Origin: Impatiens glandulifera
Lineage: Eukaryota > Streptophyta > Magnoliopsida > Ericales > Balsaminaceae
Reading direction: 5' to 3'
Assembly: GCF_907164915.1 (NCBI RefSeq)
Contig: NC_061864.1
Location: 20,062,484 to 20,126,483, forward strand
Length of the DNA stretch: 64,000 bases
Shown here piece by piece: positions 59,501 through 64,000 of this stretch (position 1 is its first letter; each line of letters starts with the position of its first letter). Below the pieces are notes generated by a model, which saw only the letters and a program-made list of their open reading frames with translations, searched no databases and had not been told where the DNA came from. The translations under genes and the position numbers were made by a program.

Positions 59501-62500
59501 GGAAGATATTTTTTCTTGAGCATGGGTGCTTTTTCTTTGTACGATCTTGCTAACCCTTTCTTTACCATAATAATCACTTTTGGTTGTTGATTGATGCAAA
59601 ATTTAAGTTGGGACATGATTGAATGCTCTGAATACCTTAATGCAAAGTGTATTTCTTGTCCGTAATATCTCTTCAAACTTGGTCTCATCAGGGATTCGGA
59701 GTCTATCCGATTGCTAAGCTTGCAGTTCCTGGGCCGCCTTTTGGTTGGCCTTCCATCTGAGAAGAAGGGATCAAAGTTTTTCAATCTTACTGTTGGGAGA
59801 TCAAAATTTTTTTCTGAAGGGCATAGAAAATTCAGTTCAAGGATGCAACCAATTTTCTCTTCTATATCTGTTAGGCTGTTCAGATTTCCGCAGACAGATG
59901 TAGTCTGCGCAACTTTATTTGATGTACTTCTTGGTGGTGCTAGCCCAAAACAGGTCATATATAAACCTTTAATTCCTGCTTCCATCTATGATTTTATGTA
60001 TGTTTGTCTTTACTTATGCATAAGAGGCTGGCTTGACATGATCACTTTAATTTTCTATTTCACAGGTTCTTCAGAAACATGGCCAGCTGGACAGACAGAA
60101 AAGCAATCATTCTCAATTTTTCCTTCCTCAGATCTTAGTTCTTATTTTCGAATTCTTATCAGGCTGCGAAGATAATTTAGCAAGAATTAAAATAATTGGA
60201 GACCTGCTTGAACTTCTTGAGTCAAATCCATCAAACATTGAAGCTCTAATGGTTAGCTTGTTTTTTCCCATCAGAATCAGATATCTACTTTCAGCTTCTT
60301 GATCTGAATTTAATATATGCTTGAATATTCTCACAGGAAAATGGTTGGAATGCCTGGTTAATAGCATGCACAAGAATTCATGCATTTAAAAGTTACAATC
60401 TGGATGCACATGTTATCAGTGATAGTCAGAAAAGTGAGCTAAGTATTTTGAGGAGTTTTTTCTGTGTTGTTCATTCTCATTACATTCACTCTGTGAAAGG
60501 TGGTTGGCAACAGTTAGAAGAGTCTGTAAATTTCCTTCTAATGCAATGTAAACTGGTAAGTTTTTCCTGTTCCACGGCACACTTAGTATATACATCAAAT
60601 TAAAATGAAAAATAGAATAGAATTTGCTTCAGTAAAACCACTGTTTTCTACAGGATGGTACATCATATGGGTTCCTGGTTCGTGACATTTATGAAGATCT
60701 AGTTCAGAGGCTCATCAATTTATCTTCTGGGGATAATATTTTTATGTCACAACCATGTCGAGACAACACACTCTATCTTCTCAAGCTTGTCGATGAAATG
60801 CTCCTCTCTGAAACTGATCACGATCTTCTGGTAAACAACTCTAGCATATGTAGCTGTTTGTTTCTTTATGCATCAATGTTTCTGTTTATTAGCTAAACAA
60901 ACGTTTTGCAAGAGAAGATACAACGCGAAACAATTAGTTTGATTTCTTTATTGATAAATGGCAGCCTTTGTTTTTGTAATCCATGAATGCTCCTTGCATT
61001 CCTTTTTCTAATGAAAAGTTGACCTTTTTCTAATGAAAAGAAGATAAATAAATGATAATCCTTGTTTAGAAATAATAAACATCTTCCTGGAATAAAATCT
61101 ACCACATCAATTATCTTCTGAGGAATAGACTTTTTGAATTGTTAAATAATACATCTTCCAGATGAGATGTCATACATTTCATCGGAATAAGATATTTTAC
61201 CATATGTAAACACATAAGTTCATGCGTGGGTCGTGAGCCAACTCATGATATTCTTTCTAATTATGAACTCTTTTATGGTCTTCTAAAAGCTAGACTTTTT
61301 TTTTTCAAAGAGGTCAAATTTTATAAATTAAAAAGGTGGAAACGCAAGGATTGTTTTTTAAAACTAAGGTCTAAAAGTTATACAATTGTGAGCAAATAGC
61401 TACAATTTTACCTTGTTGTTTTAATTTGCATACTTATTTTTCTCCGTTATTTTTTCCAAAGAAAGTTCACTTTTCTATTGTCTTTCAACAGTTTACTGCA
61501 AGTAGCTCAAATCTACCTCAAGATATTCTACTGTCAGAAAGTCAGAAAGATTTGAACTCTGATTTGTTTGAGGCCCTGAAATTAGAGTCTGAAGATTTAT
61601 CAAGGTATTACAAAATACAAACCCATAAACGTTTTACTTGAGCTTCTTTGGTCAAATGGTGCTTAGTGAATCAGGTCAAGATGTAAATTCTTACACTTCT
61701 ACCACTGTTTAATTTTCTCTCATGCTTGGTTATGATTTAATTTTTTTATTTCCATTTTGAAAATGAATATGAAAACAAACCCCTGTATTATAATCAAGAA
61801 GGAACTGAGGATGATATCACCAGTGTTTCTTGGCATATAATTGAAGATGTCAAATAATTGGTCTTGGTAATGATGTTACCTTGTTTTCTGGACAATCACC
61901 TTAGACTACTGCAATTTTTCTCTTTAGTCAAACTTCATCATTTCTATATAGTTTGTTCAAGATAGAAGCTGATACTGAAAGGACTACTCCCTATGTTGTA
62001 AATTCTCTATGGCTATAACCTAATCCATTTTAGACTACTGCAAATTTTCTCTTTAGATTATGTTGGTTCACATCTCTTTACTTGATTTGTGCCTCTCAAA
62101 ATGTATTGCTCAAACTGCTCCAGCCTGTGAAATCCTACTTTACTTTTGTGTGGTTTTTATGCTTGCAAAAGTTCTGGTTGGTTCTTCAACATTTACATCT
62201 TGTCATCTTAAACTCATGTTTTGGACATTATCCAATTTCAACTTTTGAGATTGTAAATTTGACTTGATGAATTGTTTGATTTACTTGTTTATCCTAATTC
62301 ATGTCATATACACATAACCGTTTTTATGTACAAATTTTATTTTCTGGTGATATTGATTGCATTGAGTTACTCATTCCAGAAACCCGTGGTTATCTAAAGA
62401 GCCTACTGGAGTTAGAATTGATATAGGGAATGATGGATGGTGGATTTTATATGATAATCTATGGATTATTATTGGTATGATGCATGGGAAAGTACCAGGT

Positions 62501-64000
62501 AAGCCATTGCCCAAACCATCATCCTCAATGGGGCCATCTTTCAGTCAAAGGGCACGTGGGTTGGTGGAATCATTAAATATCCCTGCTGCAGAAATGGCTG
62601 CCGTGGTCGTTTCAGGAGGTATAAGCAATGCGTTGGGTGGAAAATCAAATAGAAGCATTGACAAGGCGATGATGTTAAGAGCTGAGAAGTGCCCTAGAAT
62701 TGTTTTTAGACTTTTGATTCTATATCTTTGTAGAGCTTCTCTTCAAAGAGCTTCTCAATATGTCCAACAGATCATTCCTCTTTTGCCGTATTTTCTGGCT
62801 GCTGATGATGAGCAAAGCAAGAGCCGATTGCAGCTTTTCATTTGGTATTGCCATCTTACATTGTAAAAAATTAATGTCTGGTACCCTTCTTGATGCAATG
62901 CTGAAATCAACAGTTTTGGAACAGGCGTTTGCTATCTGTGAAATTGCAGTATGGAAGTCAGGATGATGGTGCTCGTTTCCATGTCATAGCGCACTTGATT
63001 AGAGAAACAATCAACTATGGAAAATCAATGCTTGCTTCGAGTATTACAGGCAAAGATGACTCAACAGATTCAGTTGGTCATTCAAAAGAAACAGTCACCA
63101 TTCAAAACCTGATTCAGAAGGATCGTGTGCTTTCTGCGGTCTGCAACAAAATTTATTTCTCGTGTCATTTTTATTTCCTGCTTGTTTCCGGTTTTTCTAG
63201 ATTCGAAGTAACCCAATTTTGTCTTGGTAAAACTACTGTATTAATTTCAAATAAGGCTTTAGTGATGAACTCAACATAGGTAAGTACAATCATGTGGAAA
63301 TGATAAACAAATTAAACTATAGGATCATTCATTTCTGTTGGAAATCCAAGAAATAGAAAGGAAATAATCCATTATCATGCATCACACTTATTGTTTAATC
63401 TGCAATCATACTTATTGTTAATCTTTTAATTTTTTTGTTAGAACGTGCGGAAATTAGAACTCACTTACAAGGAGAAGTGCCATTGCCTTTACATACATGC
63501 ATAAAGGACAGTGTTATGTGCCATAATTAGAATTAGGGATAGAGAAGAGAAACTGACCAAGGGAAAGGGGGTGACAATAAGAAAGAAAACAGGGGATGAT
63601 AAACTGATTCTCAATTTCAATTAACTCCACATATGCCTTCTGATACATCTCACTGCTATTTATATGCCAATCACTAAAGTATTTATTGATATACCGTCTA
63701 TTTTTATTTTCAAGAATTCCCTAATCAAATCCTTCTTAGTTACATCCCAACAAACAAGTCTTTTGTCCATCAATTCGTTGGGTGATATGAAATCATTAAT
63801 CTCCTTTAAATGTTGAAGTATTTGGCTTTCACTTAATGTTACTTATTTGCTGCCAATAATGGTATTCTGCTTGATTTTGATACCCTCAGGTTGCTGATGA
63901 ACTGAAATATAAGGATACGTTAAGAACTGATCGTTCTAGACAGTTGCATGAGCTCCAAACCAGGATGGATGAAAATGCATCTTCTGAAGCTAATCAAACA
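41522..64000 (+). CDS. Large BEACH-domain family protein (BCHC/At2g45540 type), N-terminal part, runs off the window
   Basis: 29 exons: 41522-41643, 43783-43846, 45107-45329, 46506-46682, 47149-47463, 48178-48367, 50093-50161, 50562-51002, 51107-51428, 52343-52801, 52899-53057, 53175-53324, 55006-55161, 55318-55359, 55461-55805, 56926-57099, 57278-57438, 57535-57850, 57942-58377, 58469-58805, 58963-59151, 59692-59953, 60066-60251, 60337-60555, 60654-60830, 61492-61604, 62380-62844, 62925-63138, 63890 to the edge. All phases agree, giving 2198 residues so far. The protein starts MNIVKGVADLIRR. Residues 60-1075 look like armadillo-type helices. A concanavalin A-like domain lies at about 1079-1290 (GFSFSCWLRIENYP, KKWHFLCITHS, CYVDGALVSSEKC). 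A DUF4704/neurobeachin-type helical region follows, then the conserved SFSQRARGLVESLNIPAAEM stretch. The PH-BEACH and WD40 domains expected by family lie beyond 64000. Plant BEACH proteins act in vesicle trafficking and RNA granule biology. No lesions seen. Confidence 0.9.
43280..43421 (-). mobile_element. Complete tRNA-derived SINE in the first BEACH intron, 20-bp target duplication
   Basis: Read on the minus strand it starts ACCCCACCAAGGTAGCCCAG. It has a Pol III A box (TAGCCCAGTGGTAAGAG) and a B box (GGGTTCGATTCC) at tRNA-like spacing, then a family-specific 3' part ending in AGTTCTCCTTTAATTCCCAA and a short A-rich tail. The flanks ACTAGTCAATATGTTTTCTT (43260-43279) and ACTAGCCAATATGTTTTCTT (43422-43441) differ at one of 20 positions, so the insertion is fairly recent. 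It is antisense to the host gene. The tRNA-like part is not a functional tRNA. Confidence 0.9.
43576..43615. repeat. 20-bp exact tandem duplication
   Basis: GTTGTTGAATTCCAGTTGAA occurs twice back to back in the first BEACH intron. Intronic, no predicted effect. Confidence 0.9.
48850..50000 (+). mobile_element. Probable non-autonomous LTR-retrotransposon remnant in BEACH intron 6
   Basis: TGGTATCAGAGC at 49282-49293 is a textbook primer-binding site for initiator methionine tRNA, preceded by ...TCTACA as an LTR end would be. The roughly 400 bases downstream are GC-richer than the intron and include an open frame of about 86 codons (49320-49580) with no recognised domain. A purine tract AAAAGGGGAACAC occurs near 49793, followed by a 200-base AT-rich segment that could be a diverged second LTR. 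No gag or pol is recognised. The extent is approximate. Confidence 0.5.
54725..54836. repeat. 56-bp tandem duplication in BEACH intron 12
   Basis: Two adjacent 56-base units start GATGCAAGTTGAATGTGC and end TATATCTTCA / TATATCTCCA, differing at two positions. A recent local duplication. Confidence 0.95.
63436..63752 (-). mobile_element. Possible solo LTR in BEACH intron 28
   Basis: A segment bounded by TGTTAGAACG and CATCCCAACA (TG...CA ends, imperfect inverted TGTT/AACA). On the minus strand it starts TGTTGGGATGTAACTAAG, has a TATA-like TATAAATAGCAGTG near 63660 and pyrimidine-rich CTTTCTTATTGTCACCCCC downstream, as in a promoter-bearing LTR. No matching 5-bp target duplication was found, so boundaries and class are uncertain. 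Confidence 0.35.

Noticed and set aside
62845..62924. Frameshift in the BEACH gene near LQLFIW
   Set aside because: It is explained by an 80-nt intron (TTTG before GTATTG, ACAG before GCGTTTG) that restores FIWRLLSVKLQYG in frame.

Overview
The window is plant nuclear DNA. The evidence is AT-rich intergenic sequence, many GT-AG introns, plant-only protein families (PPR-DYW, SKIP2/VFB F-box, KIN-7 kinesin with the NACK-type tail, plant BEACH protein) and plant-type transposable elements. Protein similarity points to a dicot, but the species cannot be named from the sequence. I find five protein-coding genes, no rRNA or tRNA genes and no CRISPR array. All gene models were built by hand from reading frame, splice dinucleotides, phase agreement and remembered family similarity; no search was run.

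Layout. 1-8.6 kb is repeat-rich and gene-poor: a decayed tandem repeat array (1-1.1 kb), a 711-bp inverted-repeat transposon with an exact 8-bp target duplication (1423-2133), a possible long retrotransposon LTR containing a degenerate GACC-type minisatellite (about 2.6-4.85 kb), and a (TA)n microsatellite. 8.6-10.2 kb holds an intronless SKIP2/VFB-type F-box/LRR gene (-). 10.3-14.9 kb holds a 5'-truncated SINE, a decayed LINE and a long-inverted-repeat (Mutator-like) element that ends about 190 bp before the next gene. 15.06-17.63 kb is an intronless PPR-DYW gene (+), the apparent EMB2261/At3g49170 ortholog. Convergent to it is an eight-exon SPEN-family RRM-SPOC gene (-, 27138 to 18230). After about 3 kb of AT-rich spacer comes a 13-exon KIN-7 kinesin gene (+, 30254-37806). 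A repeat array carrying a nested hAT-type MITE (39.1-40.4 kb) separates it from a very large BEACH-family gene (+, from 41522). That gene has 29 exons here and runs off the right edge, so the BEACH and WD40 domains lie outside the window.

The genes are not a functional cluster. Their predicted roles are SCF ubiquitin ligase substrate recognition, organelle RNA editing, nuclear RNA processing, cytokinesis or microtubule transport, and membrane trafficking or mRNP regulation. The most informative non-genic observations are: three copies of one tRNA-derived SINE family, each with recognisable target-site duplications, two of them inside introns; a dead duplicate of a kinesin exon inside the following intron; a suspicious splice acceptor before the last kinesin exon; and a hAT MITE inserted into a tandem repeat whose sister units show the empty site. 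I found no convincing previously undescribed system.
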